DNA from: Sugiyamaella lignohabitans
Lineage: Eukaryota > Ascomycota > Dipodascomycetes > Dipodascales > Trichomonascaceae
Direction of reading: 5' to 3'
DNA length: 64,000 nt
NCBI RefSeq assembly: GCF_001640025.1
Contig: NC_031672.1
Span: forward strand, 3,534,001 to 3,598,000
Part shown: one piece after another, positions 1 through 9,659 of the stretch
How the letters are laid out: each line of letters opens with the position of its first letter
Numbering within the stretch: position 1 is the stretch's first letter
Program-made: the position numbers and the translations under genes
The notes under the pieces: model-generated
Seen by the model: the letters and a program-made list of their open reading frames with translations, nothing else
The model's database searches: none
Told to the model about the DNA's origin: nothing

Positions 1-1260
1 CTCCTTACTGTAACTATAGCGAATGCAATTGTAAGTGCTCCTATAGGATTGACTGTCCTGGATGAGGTCGATCTTGTTGAATGAGGTCGATGTTGCTAGA
101 TGAGGTCAAACTTGTCTTGTTGGACAAAGTTGGACAGTGATAGCTGCGATTGATAAAACAAACGTAAAGATCAAATGAAATCTAATAATGTGAAAAAATG
201 TCCGAAATATTCTATAAATTAATGCTCAGTCTAAATGCAATCGTTTCTGTGCCGTGGTTGTCGTCGGTCTTTGAATATGATATTCTTATCTGCTATAAAA
301 AGTCGAATGTTTGTTTTGATAGCTGTAATGCCGTCTATTCCTCGTAACAACCAGTTCTAATCGCTATATCCCCTATCAATGCACGAGATCAATTCCATCC
401 AATTGATCCGTTTAAACAAAATGCCATGAAGTTCGCCAGGATCTAATAAATGATGGCCCTTGATCTGGTGAGTTCAAGATATTCCTCACGCGCTCGGTTG
501 CTGCGTTTGACTTGCGTCTCACTTGCGTTACAGCCCGAAATTAACTGATTGGGATCAATCAAAATATGCAACCAAAACGAATTACCGCTTACCGCTTATT
601 TTCGGCCGTTCAATTTGTGGTGTGATTCTATCTATCTTGACCGGGATCACCACGATAAACCTGTAGCAAAAAAATTGGCTGTCTTAAAAGAGTCTGCCCC
701 AGAACGAGGAAACTTTAACTTTCTCTGGTAGTTGGAGCCAGACAAATGTTTAATCTTGTTCCTAGTGTTGCCAAATGCACTAAAATAAATCTGTACAAGG
801 TCAGGATTCAAAATGTTACTCTCCTAAACACCAGCCACAGCTCGGTACATGTCTCATTCCTTGTATACTCAATTTATAGCACTTTGCAGTAATAGCTGCG
901 AAGTCAGACGAGTGAGATGAGCCTGTTCAAACCCTGACTATTCTAACGATTTCCTATTACTTTGAAAAATAGTACCGATATCTCAAGATAACGTTTGATC
1001 TGAAAACAAATCAAAACAAATAAATAAATCTGTCCCATAAAAACAAAGCAGTTACGGCACGGGCACGTTTTGGCGTAACGCCTCACCACCGCAAGCCAGC
1101 AGTCGTCCTACTCACCCGCCAGACCGGCCGAACCTTAACTGCCATTCCGATCGTGTGAGTTACCAAACCTGCACATTTGCGCTTCTTCTCGTCGCTATAG
1201 CGACTGGTCGTTCTTCTGCAGGGCGAACCGTGAGGCTGGGTTCGTGGGGTTGTGGTCTTT
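1..1260. other. Intergenic, no recognisable gene
   Basis: No ORF here resembles a known protein, and the only sizeable frame (549-731) begins at TTG. Positions about 60-120 hold three imperfect 19-20 bp direct repeats sharing the word ATGAGGTC. The rest is AT-rich sequence downstream of the DIA2-like gene, which lies on the minus strand. Confidence 0.6.
60..120. repeat. Short tandem repeat, three ~20-bp units
   Basis: Three imperfect units of 19-20 bp each contain ATGAGGTC followed by a (G/A)(A/T)(T/C)TTG-like tail. The array is short and lies far from any gene start. Confidence 0.6.
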
Positions 1261-1314
1261 GCCTCCGGCGGCTGGGGCTCCGCCCCAGACCCCGTAGCTC
1301 CTGCTTCGCAGGAG
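1261..1314 (+). repeat. GC-rich fold-back element arm, single, hairpin-ended type
   Basis: This arm reads GCCTCCGGCGGC, then CTGGGGCTCCGCCCCAG (7-bp stem, 3-nt loop), then CTCCTGCTTCGCAGGAG (second 7-bp stem, 3-nt loop). It is followed by a core-like ATTGCGGGG. No partner arm is found nearby. Confidence 0.9.
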
Positions 1315-1440
1315 ATTGCGGGGAGCATGGGTGCTCAATTGGTGTGTGGAGAGACGAACTGTGGGGTCTGGTGTACAGTCCTGGTGGGTACAGGAAGTGT
1401 GATGAGTATGCAGGGTCTATGCAGGGTCTATGTATGTGAT

Positions 1441-3153
1441 TCACATAGGTAATTTTTGAAGATATATAGTGGCTCGAGAGGAGAGCTTGGGAAAAGAGTC
1501 GATGGCCATCTGTACAGACTGACAGCCAACCTTGACTACGCCGCGACGCACTAATTGGAACACCGAGTCTTCGGACACAGCAGTTTCGCCGATGTCTACT
1601 TCGCGAAGCAGTGGACAGTGCAATAAGGTCTCAATAATGTGGCTGTCATTGACAAAACTGTTACCAAATAGCGATAACTGCTTTAGTTGGGGACAGTTTA
1701 CAAAAAAAGATCCTTTGAAGTCCCTATTCAATACAGGATCCATATGGTCTAAAATCACTCGCTGTAGAACTTGACCGCACCCAAACTGGGTGAAGATGTT
1801 TTTGATGTGTATTTTACAGCTTGTAAGTTCTAGTGTCTCGAGTTCATTGAGGTAACCTGCCATATCCCTTAAATGTGGCCATTCTACTCGGTCCAGTTTT
1901 AGGCTAGAAAGATGACTTGGCCATTCAGTTGGCATTTCTGTATTAGTTGTTGCAGAGATCCTGGTAGGTTTTCCAGATGAGATGGATAAAGATCTCAGTT
2001 TGTCATTTTTAAAAGTACTAGAAAGCCAAGAGACATCACCGCTGTTGAGGGTGTTGAACGTCAGCGATAAATTCTCAAGATTTGGAAATGTCTTCATGGA
2101 AAGAGAGCTCATACTAAAGTCAAAGACTGCTAATTTCAACTTGAGCGTCTTTAGTGATGGATATTCATGTGATTCAGTGTGTGTAATTGTATATGCCGCT
2201 AGGTCAATATCTTGTAAATTGGCAGAATTCTTTCCAAAGAACTCGTCCAGGTAGATAATACGACGCTCTGTAGAAGGACTGTTTCCCTCGAAAGATAGGG
2301 TTAGCTTTTGCATTGGAAGAAAATTGCTGATCGATCTGACAGAAGTACCAGATATAAGATGTAAATGCTCAATCGACTTGCCAGAATATTTACTTGTCGC
2401 ACGAGATATCAGTTCTAGGCTTCTTTTCTCTGCATCATAGCTGGCGAATGGGCCAATCCTTAAATATTTCAACGTTCTAATTGGAGAAGAGATCGTAGGA
2501 GACACCATGAATACTTTATCTAGACACCTTTCCAGATTCTTAGCAGTATGTCTTTTACGTTTGAACTGAGAAAAATCTATCGATGTAGCCCAGAGATAAT
2601 GGTCATTAGCAAGGTAATCGTGCCATGACTTCGATACTGACTGTAATCTGAGCCATTCTTTTGTGCCCAGATACTGAAATATGGCATAGCTGACTTCTGC
2701 TGGAAAAACAGCAAGAGGATCCTGTCTTTGATTGAAATTGGTTTTCTGTTTGAGTTTCTGCATATGACCATCCATTACTGATTGTAGCTTTTCCCATCTC
2801 TTCATTGCAACAGGGTCTGAAGGCTTGATCCGTGTGACTTTCTTGGCTTCTATTAGCACCTCCAAAGCCTGGAAATACTTCTTTTCCATCTTCACCATCA
2901 ACAGAGCACATCTCAAGTAGCCAGCAGGATCAGTAGGAATTAGTTTTATGAGCAATTTAGCATCAGTCATGGAATTCCTGAACAATTCAGCTTTCTCAGC
3001 AGCCACTGCGCGTCGCTCTACAACATCGAAAAGAGCTCGAGGACTGCACCCGTTTTTTTTACCCCATTGAATAGCCTGGGTGAAACTGTCGATAGCATTG
3101 CTATAATTCCCTTGTAGAAAATATTCGTCTCCACGCTTAATAAACGTTTTCAT
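1441..3153 (-). CDS. DIA2: TPR / F-box / LRR protein, Dia2 (Pof3)-like
   Basis: Probable substrate receptor of an SCF ubiquitin ligase of the Dia2/Pof3 family, which acts at replication forks and in genome stability. The 570-residue product has a TPR-like N-terminus (about 1-110, beginning KRGDEYFLQGNYSNAIDSF), an F-box at about 145-185 (DPLAVFPAEVSYAIFQYLG) and a leucine-rich C-terminal half; this TPR, F-box, LRR order is diagnostic of the family. The open frame continues upstream to a GTG at 3186, but the first ATG is at 3153, just before the TPR, so I start there. A 75-bp tandem duplication covers this start (see repeat 3126-3275). No intron is needed. Family assignment is good; strict orthology to Dia2 is inferred. 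Confidence 0.8.
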   Translation of the reverse strand: MKTFIKRGDEYFLQGNYSNAIDSFTQAIQWGKKNGCSPRALFDVVERRAVAAEKAELFRNSMTDAKLLIKLIPTDPAGYLRCALLMVKMEKKYFQALEVLIEAKKVTRIKPSDPVAMKRWEKLQSVMDGHMQKLKQKTNFNQRQDPLAVFPAEVSYAIFQYLGTKEWLRLQSVSKSWHDYLANDHYLWATSIDFSQFKRKRHTAKNLERCLDKVFMVSPTISSPIRTLKYLRIGPFASYDAEKRSLELISRATSKYSGKSIEHLHLISGTSVRSISNFLPMQKLTLSFEGNSPSTERRIIYLDEFFGKNSANLQDIDLAAYTITHTESHEYPSLKTLKLKLAVFDFSMSSLSMKTFPNLENLSLTFNTLNSGDVSWLSSTFKNDKLRSLSISSGKPTRISATTNTEMPTEWPSHLSSLKLDRVEWPHLRDMAGYLNELETLELTSCKIHIKNIFTQFGCGQVLQRVILDHMDPVLNRDFKGSFFVNCPQLKQLSLFGNSFVNDSHIIETLLHCPLLREVDIGETAVSEDSVFQLVRRGVVKVGCQSVQMAIDSFPKLSSRATIYLQKLPM

Positions 3154-3275
3154 TTGTCTGATCTGTTGCAACTGTAAACAGATCACATGTGAAATTTACG
3201 CGTCTCCACGCTTAATAAAAGCCTTCTATTGTCTGATCTGCTGCAATTGTAAACAAATCACCTGCGAAATATAAT
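3126..3275. repeat. 75-bp tandem duplication over the DIA2-like start codon
   Basis: 3126-3200 and 3201-3275 are two adjacent copies of the same 75 bp, with scattered substitutions. The gene-proximal copy carries the ATG (at 3153 on the minus strand). In the distal copy the equivalent site has become ATA/TAG-like and cannot start translation. Confidence 0.85.
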
Positions 3276-3410
3276 CGAAAGCCGTGTGATCTAATTAAAC
3301 TGTGCATGATGATCCAGATCAGGGTCTGAAAAAAATACTTTTAAGATTGCATGTTGCCCCTGAGCACCAGCTTAAGTCGAGTATTTAGCTCTGGTGACCA
3401 CCCCAGTGCC

Positions 3411-3470
3411 CGACTCGAGCGAAGCGAAAGGAGCAGCGGGGTCGGAAGCGGAGCCCCAGCCGCTGAAGGC
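3411..3470 (-). repeat. GC-rich fold-back arm, single, degenerate
   Basis: It begins CGACTCGAGCGAAGCG and ends with AGCCCCAGCCGCTGAAGGC, so it is the reverse orientation of the family. Several substitutions weaken the central stem. It lies between two divergent genes. Confidence 0.8.
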
Positions 3471-4224
3471 ATGCCCCCCTCCCCCCACAGAAGAGAAAAT
3501 TGCAGCCTTGCAGCCGGCTTCTGTCCCATCCGTTGTAGCTAGTTAGAGTAATGTCACGATTATCTACTGATTAGCTCAAATTGTTTTACGATAAAAGTAT
3601 AATTGAGTGCGGGGAATTTACCCCAGTCTCTGGAGATATGATTCTTCCTTTACGATGAACCCTATTTCGCTACCACTACTCAACAATCACATTACGGTCT
3701 ATGAGTCCGGGTGAATACGGTAAAGTCTAGTCGTTTCATCCATCCTATAATTATTAATCATAGGAGATATCATAGGAGCAGTGGTCCCTGTCAGAGTTGA
3801 TCGTCGAGACCGGCGTAAGCTATCCGACATGTGGCGGATAAGTGACAAGGTGTCGGATGCATGTTTTTACAGGCCTATCAACTGAACCTATTTGTAAACT
3901 ACCTAAAACTGGTCAGATAGTGTCTAACCATAAGTCGACAGGAAGACCGGCCCGAGATCTGATCCGATATTCCTGACATGATGTTCTCTTCCCCACATCT
4001 CTGAGTACTTACAGTCACCCGACAAAGCTGGGGAAACATCCGACTGACGTTTATTTCCCCACAGACTCGATGGTGTCATGTTTTGATCTGCATCTTCCTC
4101 ACGAGTATATATATCCTGTGAAATTTATTCAGTATTGATATTTAGCATATTAATTTTGGTGGTTTGTCTATTTAATCACTACCTTATTCTAGTTCCTCTG
4201 TCTTCTATTATTCAAAAAACAAAA
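3471..4224. other. Intergenic / promoter region of the dioxygenase gene
   Basis: No coding potential is recognised. The right part is the upstream region of the dioxygenase gene, with a TATA-like box at 4106-4114. Confidence 0.5.
4106..4114 (+). promoter_or_regulatory. TATA-like box of the dioxygenase gene
   Basis: TATATATAT lies 111 bp upstream of the chosen ATG (4225), a usual yeast spacing. Confidence 0.5.
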
Positions 4225-5193
4225 ATGGAACAATCATTCACAGATCAGTCTTTCACCGACCTCGTTATTGGGGCTATGGGTCCTAAGACCACACCCAAGA
4301 TGAGACGTATTTTGGGATCACTTATTCAGCATATTCATGATTTTACTCGTGAAAACCATATCACTGTTGATGAGTGGTTGGCTGGTGTCGAATTTATCAA
4401 TCGCATTGGCCAGATTTCGGACGACAAGCGGGATGAGGGTATCCTTGTATCAGATGTGTTTGGACTTGAGTCGCTGGTGGATTCACTCACGAATCAGATT
4501 GGTGGTGCTGCTGGTCAGTCTACTGAAACTGCTATTATTGGACCATTCTACAGATCAGGCTCGCCTAGATATCCTAATGGAGCTTCTATCATTCAAAAGG
4601 ATGTTGGCGGTGAATTAGCTTGGGTTCATGGCCGAGTTACTGATAAACAGGGCAAACCGCTAGCCGGTGTTGAACTTGAGGTCTGGCATACTGCTCCAAA
4701 TGGATTGTATGAACAGCAAGATCCAGATCAACCTGAGTATAACTTACGAGGAACTTTTACGACTGATGAAAATGGAAAGTATGATTATATCTGCCTCCGC
4801 CCTACAAGCTACCCAATTCCCTATGATGGACCTGCCGGTGATCTATTGAGATTGATGGACAGACATCCTAATAGACCTTCTCATATTCACTGGAGAGTCA
4901 CTAAGCAAGGCTATCACTCTCTTATTACACAGATCTATGACAGTCGAGACGATTACGTTACCAATGATGCTGTTTTTGCTGTCAAAGATGGGCTTGTTGT
5001 TGAGTTCACTGACGCCTCTGATGAGGCTAAAAAGAGAAATGTCCAATTTGAGCTTGCCTATGATATTACTCTTTCTACCAGTGACGAGGCTGCTGCTGCT
5101 CTCAAGAGAAGAGACGAGATTCTACTAAAAAAGGAGCAAGAACTTGCCAAGACTGGTCAAGTACAAACTGCTTATCGAAACGGATCGCATTAG
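4225..5193 (+). CDS. Intradiol ring-cleavage dioxygenase (catechol / hydroxyquinol 1,2-dioxygenase)
   Basis: A non-heme Fe(III) enzyme that cleaves catechol or hydroxyquinol between the hydroxyls, feeding aromatic compounds to the 3-oxoadipate route. The 322-residue product has the helical dimerisation N-terminus (about 10-100) and the intradiol core. The expected iron ligands are visible: Tyr162 (PNGLYEQQ), Tyr196 (RPTSYPIP), and His220 and His222 (RPSHIHWRV). The longest frame starts at TTG 4135, but the preceding 30 residues are non-homologous, and the ATG at 4225 has a good AAAA context. No introns and no secretion signal, so it is probably cytosolic. Catechol versus hydroxyquinol preference cannot be settled from sequence; GPFYRSGSP near residue 106 resembles the hydroxyquinol group. 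No other aromatic-catabolic gene is adjacent. Confidence 0.92.
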   Translation: MEQSFTDQSFTDLVIGAMGPKTTPKMRRILGSLIQHIHDFTRENHITVDEWLAGVEFINRIGQISDDKRDEGILVSDVFGLESLVDSLTNQIGGAAGQSTETAIIGPFYRSGSPRYPNGASIIQKDVGGELAWVHGRVTDKQGKPLAGVELEVWHTAPNGLYEQQDPDQPEYNLRGTFTTDENGKYDYICLRPTSYPIPYDGPAGDLLRLMDRHPNRPSHIHWRVTKQGYHSLITQIYDSRDDYVTNDAVFAVKDGLVVEFTDASDEAKKRNVQFELAYDITLSTSDEAAAALKRRDEILLKKEQELAKTGQVQTAYRNGSH

Positions 5194-5401
5194 TGGTGAT
5201 TTCAGTGTCTATCTTTTGAATGTAAATTTATGTTTCGTTCTCAATCTATCGTATATATGAAGAGCCGGTGCATGAAAAATAAATGATATTAAAAAAAGGT
5301 AACAAATATAAAAAAAGAAATTGAAAATAAAATAAAATAAAATAAAACAAAAAAAGACTTAAATGTTAATTATAATAATAATTAACCCAGAAAAAGAGAA
5401 G
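5194..5401. other. AT-rich intergenic, 3' of the dioxygenase gene
   Basis: A/T-rich with A-runs and AAAATA repeats at 5327-5350. It holds the dioxygenase 3' UTR and the tRNA-Arg terminator. Confidence 0.4.
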
Positions 5402-5504
5402 CACCCGAAGTGGGAGTCGAACCCACAATCTTCAGATATCGTATTGCTTCCTATTGCTAGGAGGAATAGAAGTCTAACGCGTTAACCAATTGCGCTATCC
5501 GGGC
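5402..5504 (-). tRNA. tR(UCU): tRNA-Arg(UCU) with a 29-nt intron
   Basis: Read on the minus strand, it has a 7-bp acceptor stem (GCCCGGA / TTCGGGT with G-U pairs), anticodon loop CTTCTA-A giving anticodon UCU, T-loop TTCGACT and discriminator G. A 29-nt intron (5438-5466) lies one base 3' of the anticodon, the canonical position. The mature length is 74 nt. A run of five T on the minus strand follows at about 5392-5396 as a pol III terminator. One C-A mismatch is seen in the D stem. Confidence 0.93.
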
Positions 5505-6000
5505 TTTTCCTGTTGAAAATCTTATTTCTGAATTGCCCAAATAGTGTGTGCTTTGTCGATCTATATTTTAGAGTTTTCAATAAACTTAATATTTTTGCTT
5601 ATCTAGTGCTGATAGATACTTCTATCGTTTTTGATATGTCTCTAGAATGCATATACTGTTAATATTTTATAGAGATCAAGTCGATTTAAGGGTTTCAGCT
5701 GGGTCTTCTCAACCCCTAGCCAATATGTGCCTTAAATATGCAGTGTATCTTTGGCCGGGTCTGTGACAATTTCACATATATCACCAAATATAAATTTTTG
5801 GTAAAATAAAAATCAAATCAAGAATATTAAAAAACAGCACCAGGAAACAAACAAAGATATACCACAAGAAGAATAAATAAAGTGCAAGGATATTTCTGAA
5901 TACAAGTTGATTGAGCGGCGCATGAGGCTCAAATATCGACTTGGCTTGCCCACAAGCTGATATTTCAGCATCACAGTAATCAAAGTCAGATAGAGATACC
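5505..6000. other. Intergenic between tRNA-Arg and ERV1
   Basis: AT-rich upstream region of ERV1. The only sizeable reverse frame (5781-6110) has no recognisable homology and overlaps ERV1 exon 1, so I treat it as chance. Confidence 0.4.
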
Positions 6001-6786
6001 ATGACAGAAACTATAGAGCTGCCCAAGAAACGAACGGTAACATATATCGACGGACGACGAGTAGTATTAGACGAAAATGGAAAACCGTATGTATAAACCA
6101 AATTAAACAAGGTCAGGCCACATGTCTTGCCACACTATTTCACGTGCCAAGGAAGCTAATCAGACCATTATAGATGTCGCTCTTGTAATAGTCTACTAGA
6201 CTTTCAGTTTGCGAACTCAAAGATAAATCCTAAAAAGATTTCCAAGGACAAAGACACAAACAAGTCAGCCCCAAAACAAGATACAAAGACAGACCAAAGT
6301 CCAGATACAACACGTAGGGCCAAAGATCGTGATCCATCGAAAGCTATTGCAGGACTAGCAGCTATGACTGGAGTTGGAGCAGCTTCTATTGATAAAAAAC
6401 CAGCTATGGAAGAAGACGATGACGTCGTCATACAACCAAAGGACTGTCCACCTGATTCTCAATTGCTAGGACGGTCAACATGGACATTATTACACACAAT
6501 GGCAGCCAATTACCCAGAGAAGGCTACATTTGCAGAGCAAGCAGAAATGGGCTCGTTTCTAAATATCTTCTCTAAAGTGTACCCCTGTTGGTACTGTGCA
6601 GACGATTTCCGCAGTTGGCTCAATAAACCAGAGAACAAACCAAAGCTGGGAGGTAAGGAAGAGTTCAGTCTCTGGCTTTGTGGTGCTCATAATCAAGTCA
6701 ACAATAAATTGGGCAAGCCTCAATTCAAATGTGTAGACTGGAGATCTCGTTGGCTAGACGGGTGGTCTGACGGAAGATGTGATTGA
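6001..6786 (+). CDS. ERV1: FAD-linked sulfhydryl oxidase Erv1, two exons (6001-6086, 6174-6786)
   Basis: Mitochondrial intermembrane-space thiol oxidase that reoxidises Mia40 in the disulfide relay. The spliced product is 232 residues. Exon 1 (MTETIELPKKR...DENGK) joins across an 87-nt intron (donor GTATGT, branch GCTAATC, acceptor ATTATAG). The junction restores PCRSCNSLLDFQ, with the shuttle pair C30/C33; this match to Erv1 proteins fixes the splice sites. The catalytic pair is C167-x-x-C170 (YPCWYC), the structural pair C198/C215 is CX16C, and the FAD-binding helices include LGRSTWTLLHTMA. The 3' UTR carries a diverged fold-back arm. Without splicing, the frame at 6364 looks like a short protein lacking the shuttle cysteines. 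Confidence 0.95.
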
Positions 6787-6795
6787 GAGCATCGT

Positions 6796-6847
6796 GCCTC
6801 TGGCCTCTGGGACCCTGTCCCAGACCCCATTTGCTCTTTGAGCAAGC
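6796..6847 (+). repeat. Diverged fold-back arm with compensated hairpins
   Basis: It reads GCCTCTGGCCT, then CTGGGACCCTGTCCCAG (7-bp stem kept although the G-C pair has become A-T), then GACCCC, then TTGCTCTTTGAGCAA (6-bp hairpin with a wholly different stem). It sits in the ERV1 3' UTR, just after the stop. Confidence 0.75.
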
Positions 6848-7014
6848 TATAAAATGCGCATAAATAAATTCCATGTATATAGACATATTTAATTCCCACT
6901 CAGAAATATAATCATCAACTTCATATTATTGGTAATTGCTATTTAACAATAAGCTAGTGTTAATCAGTCATGCTGAGACATATCACAGTTCACCGACTGT
7001 GGAATTCCGCAATT

Positions 7015-8904
7015 CTATGTATAGCTTGCTAGGTTCAAAGGAACAGAGCTACCTCTTCCACTTGGATAAAGCTTGGTTTTACCATCAAACTTGCGTGGTT
7101 TGGGAATGTCATTCTGGTTCCTGAATCTAAATCGCGAATCATCAATCTTCACAACAGGCGGAGCAGACTCAGACGATCCGTTAGATCGTCCGTTAGTTGC
7201 TGAGATTGTGTATGACGAAGGATCAATCTTTCGAATGTCAGAAGAAGCAGATGAGATTGTTCTTCGTGAAAAGATATTGAGAGACGTTGATCCTTGGCTT
7301 GGAGTGGATGGAGGAGATGAAGCAGGAGGAGGAGGGGCTGTCGAGGAAGGAGGTGCTACAGGAGGAGCTGGTGGTGGAGCAGGTGGAGCAGAGGGAGAAG
7401 GTGGAGCAAATGATGGAGGTGGGGGAGCAAGTGATGGTGCTGGTGGGGGAGAAGGGGGCACAACCGCCGAGCGAAGTGGGGAGATATGCGATGGCGTCGA
7501 CAAAGCTGGGGCCGGTGGAGGTGGCGGAGGTGGTGGAGCTGGAGCAGAAGGCGCTGGAGCAGGTGGAGGTGGTGCTATTGATGATGAAAAAGAGGAAGTG
7601 GAAGGAGGTGGAGGTGGAGGAGGTGCAGGTGGCGGAGCTGCCGATGAAGAGAAAGATGGAGGCGCTGGTGGTGGAGGAGGGGGAGTAGCAGTCGATGAGA
7701 ACAGAGAAGGGGGAGGAGGAGGAGCCGGTGGTGGTGGAGCAGAAGAAAAGTTGGCACTTGATGAAGAGACCGATGCAGAAGGTGGAGGTGGAGGGGGAGC
7801 CGGAGGAGCTGGTGACGAAGGTGGAGGAGTGAATGAATTCTGAGATGATCCACTTGGAGACCGTCCTCTAGTACCTCCACCAGGTACCGGTGGTCTTAAA
7901 GACGAAGAGGATCCTGGAGGTGGAGGAGGTGGTGTTGCTGGGAAGGATGACCCAGAGGCCAATGATGGCGACCGGGATGCCAATGACTTTGGTTTTCCAG
8001 GTATAGGAGCAGGAGGTTTACCGCCAGGACGAGATGACGGCACAGAAGGGGCAGTAGGAACCGTATTGCTAGAGGAACTGACGGACCGTCCCTTGAAGCC
8101 GGCACCACCAGAACCAGGAATGGGAGGTGCTGGTGCTGATGGCGGTGGTGGTGGAGCTCCTGAAGGAGCTGATGGGCCTGAATTGGGAGTTACATGTCTA
8201 AGTTTAGGAATTGACGGAGCGAATGAAGATGGTGAAGGAGATATTGGAATAGGAGGCGCAGGTGGTGCCGAGTTAGAAGGTGGAGGTGGAGGTGGTGGCG
8301 CTGGAGGAGCAGAACTGTCAGGAATTGGAGGAGCCCGTACTGGAGGTCTGCCTGATGGCAATGATGGAATGGAGGATGTAGTACCTGGACGACCAGGAAT
8401 TACAGGAATTGCAGGAGCCGAACCAGACGGGGCAAAGCTAGAGTCACTGGAGTCCTTGCTTCTTTCAACATTGACTCCACCAGCTCTGTGTTTTAATTTG
8501 GGCATTCCACCAGCAAATAATCCAGCCAATTGAGGAGGACCGGCTGGAGGTTCGTCATCATCCATTGATGGGGCAGAAGGAGCAGAAGAGGGTGGAATTG
8601 GGGGAGCACGACCAGCATTCGTCGGCACTGGTGGAGCACCACCTCGTGATCTTGAGCTTGGTCCACCAGATCCTCCTGATGAACTCGATACAACTCTTCC
8701 ACCTGTCTGAGGAGCACTTCTATCATTTGTTACAGCCTTTTTCAGTTTCATTCCTTTCCGAATATCGCCAAGTAAAGCATCTCTGCCACCACCAGCTCCA
8801 GGTGGGGGTCCTACGGGGGCCGGAGCTGACGTCGATTGACTGGAAAGTGATCCAAATGCCAAAGGAGGAGGTGGTGGAGGAGGCGGAGGTGGAGGTCCTG
8901 CCAT
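7015..8904 (-). CDS. VRP1: Verprolin / WASP-interacting protein (WIP) homologue
   Basis: Proline-rich actin-cytoskeleton adaptor that binds actin and the Las17/WASP protein and is needed for cortical actin patches and endocytosis. 629 residues. It starts MAG with a run of prolines, followed by a WH2-type actin-binding segment around 39-60 (GRDALLGDIRKGMKLKKAV). A very long central region contains many poly-Pro and APPPPPP tracts (likely profilin and SH3 ligands). The C-terminal WASP-binding motif is near 583-629 (DDSRFRFRNQNDIPKP, then a YPSG segment), ending PLNLASYT. Single exon; start and stop are both natural. Repetitive proline codons create a long glycine-rich shadow frame on the opposite strand, which I do not regard as a gene. 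Confidence 0.95.
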   Translation of the reverse strand: MAGPPPPPPPPPPPLAFGSLSSQSTSAPAPVGPPPGAGGGRDALLGDIRKGMKLKKAVTNDRSAPQTGGRVVSSSSGGSGGPSSRSRGGAPPVPTNAGRAPPIPPSSAPSAPSMDDDEPPAGPPQLAGLFAGGMPKLKHRAGGVNVERSKDSSDSSFAPSGSAPAIPVIPGRPGTTSSIPSLPSGRPPVRAPPIPDSSAPPAPPPPPPPSNSAPPAPPIPISPSPSSFAPSIPKLRHVTPNSGPSAPSGAPPPPPSAPAPPIPGSGGAGFKGRSVSSSSNTVPTAPSVPSSRPGGKPPAPIPGKPKSLASRSPSLASGSSFPATPPPPPPGSSSSLRPPVPGGGTRGRSPSGSSQNSFTPPPSSPAPPAPPPPPPSASVSSSSANFSSAPPPPAPPPPPSLFSSTATPPPPPPAPPSFSSSAAPPPAPPPPPPPSTSSFSSSIAPPPPAPAPSAPAPPPPPPPPAPALSTPSHISPLRSAVVPPSPPPAPSLAPPPPSFAPPSPSAPPAPPPAPPVAPPSSTAPPPPASSPPSTPSQGSTSLNIFSRRTISSASSDIRKIDPSSYTISATNGRSNGSSESAPPVVKIDDSRFRFRNQNDIPKPRKFDGKTKLYPSGRGSSVPLNLASYT

Positions 8905-9640
8905 GATTTATGAAGATTAACTGATGGTAACGAGAATTTAATTAACCTTGTACTGTGGTACTCGTTCCACTTCGGGTTCAGAAATGTTCGAAATGAGTCC
9001 CTATTTGTGGTCTTGCTTAAAAACACAAGATTGAAACTAGAAATTTATTACCAATCACTCGAACTGGTTTAATTGCCACAGATATACTAATCTAATTTTT
9101 AAAAAATAAAATTGTATCAATTTATCAATGAGAATAAGAGCCAAATGTGTCAGTGTCAATATCAAGGATAACAATGCGAACGCAAGTCAGTCTAGGTCAA
9201 TCGCATTGCCTTTATAACCCTAGCCCACGACCTTATTAGAGGGAATGAAATATCCAACTCATGTCGATTACATCTCATATTTTTTATTTGTTAATATCAT
9301 ATTTTAACTAATGGAAGCGATTACTATGAATTCCTCAGTTTTTTTTGAACAAATAGATATGAGTCAAGGATCCGGGTAGGATCCGTGTAATAGGGTCATT
9401 TTTGGCTTGGGTAATTGAGAGATTAATAGATGGCATGAGCTAATAATGAATTGAGGTCGAACTGGATCAATCTGGGATCAAATTGTGAGATCAAACCACG
9501 GGTCAAACTGGATCAAACTGTGAGATAAAACTTAAAACTCCAGTTCCTGCGCACCGAACGATGGGAACTGTCTTTGTTTGTAGGGCAGAATTAAATGAAG
9601 TTGGGATGTCAGAAAAATATTTCATTTATCACCTATTTTT
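8905..9640. other. Intergenic, verprolin promoter and UBC6-relic 3' flank
   Basis: No gene seen. About 9440-9545 is a cluster of degenerate GGATCAAACTG-like words (GGTCGAACTGGATCAA, GGGTCAAACTGGATCAA, GATCAAACTGTGAGAT), a decayed short tandem repeat. Confidence 0.5.
9440..9545. repeat. Degenerate short direct repeats (GATCAAACTG words)
   Basis: At least five related words of about 10-16 bp with the core ATCAAACTG/ATCAAATTG occur in about 100 bp. Confidence 0.55.
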
Positions 9641-9659
9641 TCGGTTCCGGTTCCTAGAC

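Noticed and set aside
3154..3186. GTG-initiated 11-residue N-terminal extension of the DIA2-like protein
   Set aside because: Non-ATG start in a eukaryotic gene, and the segment belongs to the tandem duplication; the next ATG matches the TPR start.
7073..7843. 256-residue glycine/glutamate-rich frame on the plus strand
   Set aside because: It is the antisense shadow of verprolin's proline codons; the sense strand has WH2 and WASP-binding motifs and a proper ATG.
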